Shown in pieces: positions 9,136 through 17,755 of a stretch of 40,457 nucleotides of DNA (position 1 is the first letter of the stretch; the number at the start of each line of letters is the position of its first letter). Origin of the DNA: Parcubacteria group bacterium Greene0416_39 (GTDB lineage Bacteria; Patescibacteriota; Minisyncoccia; Minisyncoccales; UBA10102); the NCBI GenBank assembly GCA_007375675.1, contig VMEU01000001.1, forward strand, positions 1-40,457, written 5' to 3'. The position numbers and the translations under genes were made by a program. The notes under the pieces are model-generated. The model ran no database searches, was not told the origin of the DNA, and worked only from the letters and a program-made list of their open reading frames with translations.

Positions 9136-10249
9136 TGGGCATGGCAACGTAGAGAAATCCTTCTTTTGCTTTGGGCTGCACAAGAACAGGGCTTTCTTGG
9201 CTTGTGAGCCCGAGTTCAATTGTATCGTCATTGATGCGCAAAATTCCGTCTAAAAGGAACCTCCAGTTAAAGGAAGCCTCCTGCTGCGCTCCTTCTACTT
9301 TTGCTTTCATGCGCGAGGCGTGTTCTCCTGTGTCAAGGTTTTTTGCAGAGAACGAAACACTCTGTTCTTTTGGGTCAAACACCATCCTCACTTCATTTGT
9401 TTTCCCCGCGAACATAGACGAGGCCTTCAGTTGGTTCACAAGCTCCGCTTTCTCAAGAAACACCGTGGTCTCACACTTCACGGGAATCACGTCTTGGTAA
9501 CGAGGGTATTCTCCTTCAATAACCCGGGAAATGAGCTGGATTTGGGGAAGCTCGGGCCTCTCTTTGTTTTCATAGTCAAACGCGACAAGCGTTGCAGATA
9601 GAGAGACGCGCAGCGATCCCGCAAATTCTCCAAAAATACCCACGAGCTCTCGGCAGGTTTTTGCGGGAAGAATGAGGGTGGCGTCTAAGGAATTTTCTTC
9701 AAGGTACAGGGTTTTTTCTCCCAAGCGGAAGCTGTCTGTCGCAACGAGTTTGAGCATATTTTTTTGGAACAGAAAGAGAACTCCTGAAATTTCAGGCCTC
9801 GCCTGTGTTTGCCCCGTAAATCCTATAACAGAAGCAAGGCCCTTGCATAGCGTCTGCGCTTCTACTTTAAAAAACGGCTCGTCCCCTTTAAGGTTTGGGA
9901 TTATGGGGAAATCCTCTGGGTTTAACCCTTTAAGAACCGTGGTAAACTCCTTGCCAAAGACTTTGAGATTGTAGTTTTCTGTTGCGAGGGTAAGTTGGGT
10001 TTCTTTCACGTGTGAAAGATATTGAGAAAAGGATTGTGACGGGATAACCGCGCGCCCCTCTTCTTCATTTTTTGATAAAATACGGAAGCGAAGGCCTACC
10101 TCAAGGTCTGTTGCTTCAATTTGCAGAAAATTTTTCTCAGCAGAGATAAGAAGGGAATTAAGAATGGGCAGGGAAATGGATTTTGTACAAATTCGCTCCC
10201 CAGTAGACAAAGCTTCTTTTAAGTTTTCTTTTAGAATAAGTGATTTCAT
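9125..10249 (-). CDS. dnaN: DNA polymerase III beta sliding clamp
   Basis: MKSLILKENLKEAL..., QIEATDLEVGLRF, LVATDSFRLGEK, GEYPRYQDVIP, VQPKAKEGFLYVAMPIKA. Confidence 0.95.
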   Translation of the reverse strand: MKSLILKENLKEALSTGERICTKSISLPILNSLLISAEKNFLQIEATDLEVGLRFRILSKNEEEGRAVIPSQSFSQYLSHVKETQLTLATENYNLKVFGKEFTTVLKGLNPEDFPIIPNLKGDEPFFKVEAQTLCKGLASVIGFTGQTQARPEISGVLFLFQKNMLKLVATDSFRLGEKTLYLEENSLDATLILPAKTCRELVGIFGEFAGSLRVSLSATLVAFDYENKERPELPQIQLISRVIEGEYPRYQDVIPVKCETTVFLEKAELVNQLKASSMFAGKTNEVRMVFDPKEQSVSFSAKNLDTGEHASRMKAKVEGAQQEASFNWRFLLDGILRINDDTIELGLTSQESPVLVQPKAKEGFLYVAMPIKA

Positions 10250-10253
10250 CTTA

Positions 10254-10276
10254 TTAGAAATTAACTTTTATTATTA
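10254..10276 (-). promoter_or_regulatory. 23-nt leader shared with dksA upstream region
   Basis: TTAGAAATTAACTTTTATTATTA identical to 29000-29022; 4 nt from the dnaN ATG. Confidence 0.8.
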
Positions 10277-10433
10277 GTAAGAGTATATATTATTACTTAC
10301 TATACTTATGGGTGGGGATAAAAAAGAATTGTGTTAAAGTCCGCTTTATAAAACGTGTGGAGTTTTTGTGGAGAAAGCCACTGGGGAAACCGTGGTCCTT
10401 TTTCGCCTAGTTTTTGTGCACAGGTTATACACT
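10255..10433. other. Candidate oriC (dnaA-dnaN intergenic)
   Basis: AT-rich stretch plus near-consensus DnaA boxes: TGGGGATAA, TGTGGAGTT, TGTGGAGAA, TTATACACT. Confidence 0.45.
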
Positions 10434-11780
10434 ATATATTCTCTGCCGTATAAGGTTGATTTCCTCAACCAAACTTTCTGACGCCTGGAGCTCTTTCTCA
10501 ATTTTTGAACACGCATAAATAGCGGTGGTGTGGTCTTTTCCTCCAAATCTTTTCCCAATAAACGGGTACGAACTTCTCAACTCCCCTCGTAACAGGTACA
10601 TTGCAACTTGTCTGGGCCTTACCACCTCCTGTTTTCTTGAGGCGGCAATCATCTCTTTTTCCTTGAGGTCATAAAACTCGCTTACTGCCTGGATGATTCT
10701 TTTTGGGGTCACAAACTTGCTCGGGGCCTGGATAACATTTTTTAACAGCCCTTTTGCTTCTTGCAGGGTTGGAGCTCTTGAGTTTAGTTGAAAAAACGCG
10801 ATCAGGCGAGTGATAGCCCCTTCGAGTTCCCTAATATTCCGCTGGATGTTTGAGGCAATGTAGCTTGCAATTTCGTCTGGCACCTCAACGTTTCTTTCCT
10901 GCGCCTTGCTTTTTACAATGGCCATGCGTGTCTCAAAATCCGGGCTTGAGATGTCGGCCAGCATCCCGCCCTCAAAGCGAGAGCGCAAGCGTTCCTCTAG
11001 AGCCGCGATTGCCTTTGGAGGCCTGTCAGAAGAAAAAATGATCTGTTTGCCTCTTTCGTACAGAGTGTTGAACGTATGAAAGAGCTCTTCTTGGGTTTTG
11101 TCTTTCCCGGTAAGAAATTGGACGTCATCAAGAATGAGGATATCTAACTCTCTCCAAGAAGATCGGAAGGTGTCTATGGTTCTGTTGCGGATAGACGTAA
11201 CCACGCCAGAGGTAAAGCGCTCCGAAGACATGTACCGTATTTTTTTCTGGTTCAGGTCTTTGGCAACTTGGTTCCCCACTGCCTGCAGAAGGTGGGTTTT
11301 CCCAAGGCCTGTCCCCCCATAGATAAACAAGGGGTTGTATACAGAGCCCGGACTTTTTGCCACGGCCGTGGAAGCTGCGTGGGCAAGTTCGTTAAACGGC
11401 CCTACCACAAAGTTACTAAAACCATACCGGGAGTTCAGGTTGGTAGACTTATCCACTCGCAGTTCCTGGAATTCCAGTTGGGGTTCCTGGGGAAGGGTTG
11501 GAGTTCGGAGAGCCGCCTCTTTTTGTTTTACGCCCTGCCGTTCCACGGCGTACGACACCTCCTTGAGGTCTCCCTGTAAACTCCTAAGAATTTTAAATAT
11601 GAGCTTATTGTACTTTTGCTCCAGCCATTCCTTGGAGAAGTTATTGGGCACGGAAACCAAAACCTGGCCCTCTTTTTGAGAAAAGATATACGTATTTTTC
11701 AGCCAGGTTGCAAAGTTGGCAGGAGATATTTGAAATTGGAGTTGAGCAAGGGTTGCTTGCCAGAGTTCTTCTTTAGTCAT
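10425..11780 (-). CDS. dnaA: Chromosomal replication initiator DnaA
   Basis: YNPLFIYGGTGLGKTHLLQAVGN, DILILDDVQFL, GKRFGGKDHTTAIYACSKIE; ATG at 11780 (MTKEELWQATLAQLQ). Confidence 0.96.
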   Translation of the reverse strand: MTKEELWQATLAQLQFQISPANFATWLKNTYIFSQKEGQVLVSVPNNFSKEWLEQKYNKLIFKILRSLQGDLKEVSYAVERQGVKQKEAALRTPTLPQEPQLEFQELRVDKSTNLNSRYGFSNFVVGPFNELAHAASTAVAKSPGSVYNPLFIYGGTGLGKTHLLQAVGNQVAKDLNQKKIRYMSSERFTSGVVTSIRNRTIDTFRSSWRELDILILDDVQFLTGKDKTQEELFHTFNTLYERGKQIIFSSDRPPKAIAALEERLRSRFEGGMLADISSPDFETRMAIVKSKAQERNVEVPDEIASYIASNIQRNIRELEGAITRLIAFFQLNSRAPTLQEAKGLLKNVIQAPSKFVTPKRIIQAVSEFYDLKEKEMIAASRKQEVVRPRQVAMYLLRGELRSSYPFIGKRFGGKDHTTAIYACSKIEKELQASESLVEEINLIRQRIYSV

Positions 11781-11903
11781 TTGGGCAGATTTTTTATATG
11801 AGCCATTATACCCTGGGCATTGGAAAGCGCAAAATAAGAGAGAAATTTCATGCCATGGGGATAACCTGTTGACAATCTGTGAACATTTTCTATAATACCT
11901 CCT

Positions 11904-12038
11904 ATGAGTGTTACATACCAGCCAAAGAAAAGGAAGAGAAAGCGAACCCACGGCTTTCTTGCAAGATCCAAGTCTAAAAATGGGAGAAGAACAATCCAGC
12001 GCAGAAGGCAGAAAGGCCGCTGGAAACTTGGCGTCTAA
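11904..12038 (+). CDS. rpmH: 50S ribosomal protein L34
   Basis: [44 protein letters not shown] (44 aa, below ORF track cutoff). Confidence 0.96.
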   Translation: MSVTYQPKKRKRKRTHGFLARSKSKNGRRTIQRRRQKGRWKLGV

Positions 12039-12349
12039 TGATAGACTTTGAGTCTGTGTTTAAAAAAGGGAGAGGAGTTGGAGAAGACGGCCTTTTTTTG
12101 AAGCTCGCGCGCACAACCTTGAGCATCAGCCGTTTCGGCATAGTTGTCAGCAAAAAGGTTTCAGCAAAAGCAGTGGAGCGGAACAGAAAGCGCAGGCTCT
12201 TAAAGGAAGCAATCCGCGGGTACGAGAAAGAACTCAAAAAGGGAGTAGACGTAGTGATTGTGGTACAACCAATGTTTGGAGCGCAAAACCTTGCAGAAAC
12301 AAAGGCGATTGTTGAGAAACTATTCCGTAAAGCTTCGTTATTTGCATAG
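12038..12349 (+). CDS. rnpA: Ribonuclease P protein component
   Basis: FGIVVSKKVSAKAVERNRKRRLLKEAIR; starts in the rpmH stop overlap (TAATG). Confidence 0.93.
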   Translation: MIDFESVFKKGRGVGEDGLFLKLARTTLSISRFGIVVSKKVSAKAVERNRKRRLLKEAIRGYEKELKKGVDVVIVVQPMFGAQNLAETKAIVEKLFRKASLFA

Positions 12350-12352
12350 CAT

Positions 12353-13078
12353 ATGGGATTTATTTCAGACATTTTTCACATTTTAGATCAGCCGATCGTA
12401 AACGCATTAACGTTTCTCTATACATATCTGCCCGGGCAGGACTTTGGGGTTGCGGTCATTGTTTTGACATTGCTCTTGAGACTCATTCTCTACCCTCTTT
12501 CTGCAAAAGCATTTGAGAGCCAGAAAGCCCAAATGAGAATTCAAGACAAGGTCAAGGCCTTGCAGGAGCAATACAAGGGGCAGAGAGACGAGATGTCACG
12601 CAAACTCCTTGAGCTTTACCGGGCAGAGAAAATCAATCCATTCGCGGCAATTCTCCCCCTTCTCCCGCAGCTTCTGGTGCTTCTGTCTTTATATAGGGTG
12701 CTCAACGGAGGGTTTGGAGAGGGCCAACTTTCACTCATGGACCCGTCATTTTTTGGGATTGTGAACTTAAGCGAGAAATTTTGGCCTTTTGCAATTTTAG
12801 CCGGCCTTTCCCAGTTTATTCAGGGCAAGCAGACGTTGCCTCTCCAGCAAAAAGAGGGCTCAAAAGAGGGTACAGTACTGCACCCTCCAAAGGACATGTC
12901 CCAAAACATCCAGACCAAAATGACGTATGCGCTTCCTCTTGTCACTGTGGTGTTTGCGCTTCAGTTTTCTTCAGCCTTGAGTTTGTACTGGACCGTCTCA
13001 AACGTTTTCTCCATTGTTCAGCAGTGGCATCTCATGCGCAAATCCGAAGCACGAAATCCGAAGTCCGAAACACTATGA
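12353..13078 (+). CDS. yidC: Membrane protein insertase YidC/Oxa1
   Basis: Position after rnpA; GVAVIVLTLLLRLILYPLSAKAFESQKAQMRIQDKVKALQEQYKGQRDEMSRKLLELYR. Confidence 0.92.
   Translation: MGFISDIFHILDQPIVNALTFLYTYLPGQDFGVAVIVLTLLLRLILYPLSAKAFESQKAQMRIQDKVKALQEQYKGQRDEMSRKLLELYRAEKINPFAAILPLLPQLLVLLSLYRVLNGGFGEGQLSLMDPSFFGIVNLSEKFWPFAILAGLSQFIQGKQTLPLQQKEGSKEGTVLHPPKDMSQNIQTKMTYALPLVTVVFALQFSSALSLYWTVSNVFSIVQQWHLMRKSEARNPKSETL
13040..13067 (+). repeat. Degenerate heptamer repeat forming the YidC C-terminus
   Basis: AAATCCG AAGCACG AAATCCG AAGTCCG encoding KSEARNPKSE. Confidence 0.85.
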
Positions 13079-13557
13079 TTACCAAAGAACAACTCCAAGA
13101 AATAGAAAAGCTTGCGAAAGAGTTTTTTGAGAAGCTTGGGGCAGAAATTCTTTCCCTAAAAATAACTCTCGGAGAAGACGAAAGCATTCTTGTTGCGGCC
13201 GAATGCAAAGAACCCCAGGTTTTGATAGGCGAGGGCGGTGAAACTCTTCTTGAGCTTCAGCATGTTTTGCGCCTCATGGCCCGAAAGAAAATTGAGGAGT
13301 CCTCGCAGCTGTACTTAGACATCAACGAGTACCAAAAAAGCAAGGAGAGTTACTTAAAGACCCTTGCAAATTCTGTTGCAGACGAAGTTGTATTGCTCAA
13401 AAAAGAAAAAGAGCTTCCCCCAATGCCCCCAAGAGACAGGCGCATTGTTCACGTGGTAATCCAAGAGCGAGGAGACGTGGTTTCAGAAAGCCGAGGCGAA
13501 GAGCCAGAGCGCAGAGTGGTTGTAAAACCTAAGGCGTCGGGATTTTTAGAACTGTGA
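13075..13557 (+). CDS. jag: KH/R3H RNA-binding protein Jag (KhpB-like)
   Basis: Follows yidC; GEGGETLLELQHVLRLMARKK, R3H-like MPPRDRRIVHVVIQE. Confidence 0.85.
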   Translation: MITKEQLQEIEKLAKEFFEKLGAEILSLKITLGEDESILVAAECKEPQVLIGEGGETLLELQHVLRLMARKKIEESSQLYLDINEYQKSKESYLKTLANSVADEVVLLKKEKELPPMPPRDRRIVHVVIQERGDVVSESRGEEPERRVVVKPKASGFLEL

Positions 13558-13936
13558 GTTCTGGGTTAATAACCTGAAGGATTAAAAACGAGGCTAAGAC
13601 AAGGAGAAGCCCGAGCAGGGCTTTTTGTATTCTGTCTTTTGCGTCGGAAATTGCAGTTGGGCTCCCCGCAGAACTCATCCACGTGATCCCGCCCCACACG
13701 AGCATGACAAACGCCGCAAGCCCGGAAATAATCACAATCGCAGAGTAGACCCACGTTGCAAGATTTTTGAGATCTTGTCCACACTTCACCCCATCTTTTT
13801 CTTCAGCTGGAGTGATTTTATCGCAGTTCAACTTGATTTTTCCGAACTCCGGGTAGTCTAAATTTAATGGGATTGCAGATACGGCGAGCGGGCTTAAGAA
13901 TAGCACGAGGAGCACAATAAGAAACGTCTTTTTCAT
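13529..13936 (-). CDS. TrbC/VirB2-like pilin-type membrane protein
   Basis: Signal peptide and two TM helices, GGITWMSSAGSPTAISDAKDRIQKALLGLLLVLASFLIL. Confidence 0.7.
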   Translation of the reverse strand: MKKTFLIVLLVLFLSPLAVSAIPLNLDYPEFGKIKLNCDKITPAEEKDGVKCGQDLKNLATWVYSAIVIISGLAAFVMLVWGGITWMSSAGSPTAISDAKDRIQKALLGLLLVLASFLILQVINPELTVLKIPTP

Positions 13937-13976
13937 GGATTCACTATATCATTTTTTATGCAGGAGACAAAGCGAG

Positions 13977-14441
13977 TTAGGCGGGTTGCAGAGACAGCTT
14001 GCCTCGGCGCGCTTGTTTGGCAAACCCCTCTAAGGCGTTGAGGATGGCATCCACCTTTTTACACTCTTTCATGTGCGCTCGTACCACAAAGAAGGTGTTT
14101 ATAGGGATCATATTAATAAAAGGGAAAAACTCGAGCATAAGAACAAAGATAAAACGCTTGTATAGCCATTTTCTCATAAACCCTAATTTCCCCATGAGCC
14201 AGACCCATATTAGTATGCCGAAAAAAAAATTGGTGATCATCCCTAGAAAGCCCAAGGTCACAAGGTCTCCAAAGTCCTTGAGGAGTGCCATACAGAGTAT
14301 AAGAAGAGGGAACTTCGGACGGTTTGGAGACTTGGTTACTATTTGTTGAAACTCTTCTTCGGTGAGATCCTCGCCTGGACCGAGTTGCTGGGTGAGCATT
14401 TCGTTAACTTCTTGAAGTTGAGGGGAAGTTAGTTCTGGCAT
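13977..14441 (-). CDS. Hypothetical membrane protein in T4SS locus
   Basis: Hydrophobic segments; abuts the VirB4 gene. Confidence 0.65.
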   Translation of the reverse strand: MPELTSPQLQEVNEMLTQQLGPGEDLTEEEFQQIVTKSPNRPKFPLLILCMALLKDFGDLVTLGFLGMITNFFFGILIWVWLMGKLGFMRKWLYKRFIFVLMLEFFPFINMIPINTFFVVRAHMKECKKVDAILNALEGFAKQARRGKLSLQPA

Positions 14442-14442
14442 A

Positions 14443-16230
14443 TTATTCTATTTCTTTTGGAAGGCCTCTTTTTGCTAGTATTTCTTCTGGTTTGGTGGTT
14501 ATGATTTCGTGTTCAGTGGGTGAAGCGACAACTTTGATTGCAACGTGCTTTTGCCCTGCAAAAAAGATTCCTTCTCCTACCTCGGTTTCCAGGAGCAAGC
14601 TTTTTTCCTCATCGGTAAGATTAAACGCTTTTTTCACAATGTCTATGGTTGCCGGGCTTTGCTTTAAAAGAATTTTCAACGCAGAGTTTGTGATAATAGG
14701 CCTTCCATAGCTCGATTTCAAAAAGTCTCCCACGTCTTGGGTAATGGTGGTAACGCCAAGAAAGTACTTTCTTGCTCTTTTCACAACGCCGTACAAAAAC
14801 GAAGCTCCGTCTTCAGACTGCATCATCCACCAGGCCTCGTCTACCACAAAAATGCGTTTTTTGAGTTCAGACCTCACCTTGTTCCATATGTATCTTGTGA
14901 TGATATACATTGCCATTGGCCTCAAGCCCTCTTCCATATCCCGTATGCCAAAGACCACCAGTTTATTGTCTAACGCAATGTTTGTTGGCTGGTTAAAGAA
15001 GTTTGCATAGGTTCCTTTAGTGAACTTTCTTAGGCGCACCACAAGAGAATCTGCTCCCTCCATACCCTTGAGCACTTCTTCCAAGTCTTCCATTAACGGA
15101 GTTTTGTCTTGCCACATTGCGGGATCCGAATCTACGGTGATATCTTTTGCCGCATAGGTTTCTGAAATTGCCCGGTCCATAATTGCATCTTCTTCTGGGG
15201 TTAGGCCGCCGAGCATAAGGCGCATTAAACCCACAAGGTTAATAATGTTGGAGCGGAGCACGTCTTCTGGTTTCTCGTCTTCTCGAGGAGAAGCAAGATC
15301 AAAAGGGTTGATGTGGTTTTCAGAGCCCAGAGAAATGTTAAAGAAAGAGCCTCCTGCAGCTTCTGCCAAAGGTTTGTATTCGTTTTCGGGGTCAAGAATA
15401 ATCACCTCAACGCCAGTCATCAGGTATCTCAAAACCTCCAGCTTAACAGCGTACGATTTACCCGAACCACTCGTGGCGAAAATTGCTTCATTGGCATTCT
15501 CCAAAGAGAATCGGTCAAAGAGAATGAGAGAGTTATTGTGTCGGTTGATGCCAAACAAGATTCCTTCATTTGAACTTAGGTCGAAAGACACGAATGGAAA
15601 CGTGGAAGATAGGGGCTCGGTATTCATTGACGTGTGCACCTGCAAAAGGTCTTTGCCATAAGGCAGGCACGAGTTGAATCCTTCTTTTTGCTGGTACAAG
15701 GCGGGTTTAATATACATGAGCCTTGACTCAAAAATAGAGCGCAGCACCGTTTCAACGTCCCGTAGCTCCTTTTGGGTTTCTCCGTACACGGTAATGTACA
15801 AGCCAAAGCGGAACATGCGTTCCTGGGCTGTTTGGAGGCGGTCTCGTAAGGCCTCAAGGTCTTGGAAAGCGGTTTGAAGTTCAGGGTCGCGCACCAAACC
15901 CTTGTCTTCCTTTTCCATAATTTCAGATTGCACTTCCGTAACCCTCCTTCGTAGTTGCTTGAGCATGGTTCCCGTATCAATGGGGTGCACAAACATTGCA
16001 ATGTCCATGGGCAGGTCAAGGTTAATGGCAGAAGCAAGCCACGCTGCGGTAAGGTACCTGGGGTAAGAAAAAATGAAAAAGGATTTTGCAAATCTTCCGT
16101 TAAGATCAATGTATTCTGAATCAACCTTCACGGAAGCAGGAGCAATAATGTCTTTTGACGTAGTTACCTCTGTGTCAAATATCTTGTCCTGGGCCTCCGC
16201 TTGTTTTTTCTTTAGAAAAGGGATCTTCAT
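14443..16230 (-). CDS. VirB4/TraC-type T4SS ATPase
   Basis: FATSGSGKSYAVKLEVLRYL, VIILDPENEYKPLAEA, IFVVDEAWWMM, TTITQDVGDFLKSSYGRPIITNSALKILLKQ. Confidence 0.92.
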   Translation of the reverse strand: MKIPFLKKKQAEAQDKIFDTEVTTSKDIIAPASVKVDSEYIDLNGRFAKSFFIFSYPRYLTAAWLASAINLDLPMDIAMFVHPIDTGTMLKQLRRRVTEVQSEIMEKEDKGLVRDPELQTAFQDLEALRDRLQTAQERMFRFGLYITVYGETQKELRDVETVLRSIFESRLMYIKPALYQQKEGFNSCLPYGKDLLQVHTSMNTEPLSSTFPFVSFDLSSNEGILFGINRHNNSLILFDRFSLENANEAIFATSGSGKSYAVKLEVLRYLMTGVEVIILDPENEYKPLAEAAGGSFFNISLGSENHINPFDLASPREDEKPEDVLRSNIINLVGLMRLMLGGLTPEEDAIMDRAISETYAAKDITVDSDPAMWQDKTPLMEDLEEVLKGMEGADSLVVRLRKFTKGTYANFFNQPTNIALDNKLVVFGIRDMEEGLRPMAMYIITRYIWNKVRSELKKRIFVVDEAWWMMQSEDGASFLYGVVKRARKYFLGVTTITQDVGDFLKSSYGRPIITNSALKILLKQSPATIDIVKKAFNLTDEEKSLLLETEVGEGIFFAGQKHVAIKVVASPTEHEIITTKPEEILAKRGLPKEIE

Positions 16231-16234
16231 AATG

Positions 16235-16317
16235 ATAATGCAAATTTACGAATGATATGCGAATGCCGCGAATAAAGAGTATTTGTACATTCGCATACAT
16301 TTGTAGATTAGCATTAT
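16235..16317 (-). mobile_element. MITE-like near-palindromic element, copy A (83 bp)
   Basis: ATAATGCAAATTTACGAATGATATGCGAATGCCGCGAATAAAGAGTATTTGTACATTCGCATACATTTGTAGATTAGCATTAT; ~30-bp imperfect terminal inverted repeats. Confidence 0.85.
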
Positions 16318-16973
16318 TTTAATACCTCTGGCGGTATCTCGGGATAATATCCAACCTCTGCTTCGGCCGGATGGTGCCAAGCCCACAGAAGCTCAATGAG
16401 CTCTTGGGTTTCCAAAGGTACAGCCTGGAGCCCGGCCCTTCTCAAACCCAAAGCAACAAACTCCATTCTCTGCCAGAGCTGGTTTTTCATGCGTTCAAAT
16501 TGTTCGTCAGACAGTTTCCCGGTAAACTTTGGCTTTTGGAATTTGCTTTTCCCGGGCTCGGCAACCGTTTCCAAGAGCGAGAAAGGGACTATGGCAAAAA
16601 AGTTTTTTGCCATAATAGAGCCCCCTTTTCCTCCCTCTGGGCCAGAGATAAGCTGCTCCACGAATTCGCGATAACTCTTCGTCTGCTGCTTCAGAAGCTC
16701 TACCTTCTGTTGCTCCTCAAGGTTTTTTAGGTAGTCTAAATACCCGGTAATGTTTAAGCGCCGAGATTGAATAATGATTTGCAAAGGAAAGTCCAAGGAG
16801 TTTAAAAAGTTTTGGAACTGGGAGATAATGGCCTCCTGTTCTTCGCCAGACTTCAACGCAAAGTTTTGGGAAGAAACCATAAGCACCCCCCGAATGGCGC
16901 GGTCTTTGAGTACGAGCGTTCCTTCCCGCACCTCTTCTATTTCCAAAAATTGTTGAGTTGAAGCGTCTTTCAT
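16314..16973 (-). CDS. T4SS-locus protein (TraC/VirB4 N-terminal-like)
   Basis: LVLKDRAIRGVLMVSSQNFALKSGEEQEAIISQFQNFLNSLDFPLQIIIQSRRL, immediately upstream of virB4. Confidence 0.65.
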   Translation of the reverse strand: MKDASTQQFLEIEEVREGTLVLKDRAIRGVLMVSSQNFALKSGEEQEAIISQFQNFLNSLDFPLQIIIQSRRLNITGYLDYLKNLEEQQKVELLKQQTKSYREFVEQLISGPEGGKGGSIMAKNFFAIVPFSLLETVAEPGKSKFQKPKFTGKLSDEQFERMKNQLWQRMEFVALGLRRAGLQAVPLETQELIELLWAWHHPAEAEVGYYPEIPPEVLK

Positions 16974-16977
16974 TAGT

Positions 16978-17467
16978 ATAATGCAAATTTACAAATGATA
17001 TGCGAATGCCTCAAATCAGGCATTAAAGGCATTCAAAATTCTTTTTGGAGCAATAAACTTCTGGCGAAAGTTTACAAGGATCCCCAATTTCTTTTTCAGA
17101 GCAGTCAAGTATCTTTGAACCTGGTAGTAATCTTCTTTAGTTAGAATCTGTTCTGTTTTTATCTCCAACACTATTTTATCATCAATTAAGAAATCTACTC
17201 TATTTCTTCCAATAGCTTCTCCCGCAAAAGACGGAGGGAGAATTTGCTCACGATCGTATTTTACAGCTGAAGTTTTTAGGTGTTTTTCAATACTATCTCC
17301 GTACTGTTTTTCGTTGCAAAATCGTCCAAGTTCGTTGTGTACAGTAAAAAGAATCCCAATAATTTGGTATGAAAGCTCGGGGTAAATTACCTTCTGTGCT
17401 GGGTCGTTTAGTTTATGTGGTCGCTCGTTTATTTGTACATTCGCGCTCATTTGTAGATTTGCATTAT
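16978..17467 (-). mobile_element. Full-length copy B: same terminal repeats flanking a GxxExxY nuclease gene
   Basis: Left 33 nt (16978-17010) matches A and C at 31-32/33; right 38 nt (17430-17467) matches the right halves of A and C; the gene lies between. Confidence 0.75.
17016..17450 (-). CDS. GxxExxY family protein (PD-(D/E)XK nuclease superfamily)
   Basis: YPELSYQIIGILFTVHNELGRFCNEKQY...IGRNRVDFLIDDKIVLEIKTE...YLTALKKKLGILVNF; catalytic D..ExK intact. Confidence 0.88.
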   Translation of the reverse strand: MSANVQINERPHKLNDPAQKVIYPELSYQIIGILFTVHNELGRFCNEKQYGDSIEKHLKTSAVKYDREQILPPSFAGEAIGRNRVDFLIDDKIVLEIKTEQILTKEDYYQVQRYLTALKKKLGILVNFRQKFIAPKRILNAFNA

Positions 17468-17472
17468 TGTAT

Positions 17473-17748
17473 TCATTTTTTCCAAGTATATATCTTAGGA
17501 GAAGCGCTAAAGTGCAGAAAATCCATCAAAAGCGCGGGAAGCGATTTTGCTCCCACTTTCACAAACCCAAGCGCAAAGCCAAGCCCGCCCAGCAAAAGGG
17601 CGCCAACAATAAATATCGTAAAAGGAACCGTAAAGTACAAAAAGAACGCAACTGCTCCTGGCACACCCAAGTACACGAATTGTTTAAAAGTGAAAGGGCC
17701 AATTACTTTGGCTTCTCGTTCTATAAATTGTGGGATCTGGAATGGCAT
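17473..17748 (-). CDS. PrgI family T4SS-associated membrane protein
   Basis: MPFQIPQFIEREAKVIGPFTFKQFVYLGVPGAVAFFLYF... Confidence 0.8.
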   Translation of the reverse strand: MPFQIPQFIEREAKVIGPFTFKQFVYLGVPGAVAFFLYFTVPFTIFIVGALLLGGLGFALGFVKVGAKSLPALLMDFLHFSASPKIYTWKK

Positions 17749-17755
17749 ATGAAAT

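Noticed and set aside
13529-13557. Convergent 29-nt overlap of jag and VirB2-like gene as antisense regulation
   Set aside because: Short convergent overlaps are common in compact genomes and nothing else supports regulation.
14443-16973. virB4 split in two by element A
   Set aside because: The 1.8-kb ORF already looks like a complete VirB4 with its own N-terminal domain; the 219-aa protein looks like a separate T4SS-locus gene.
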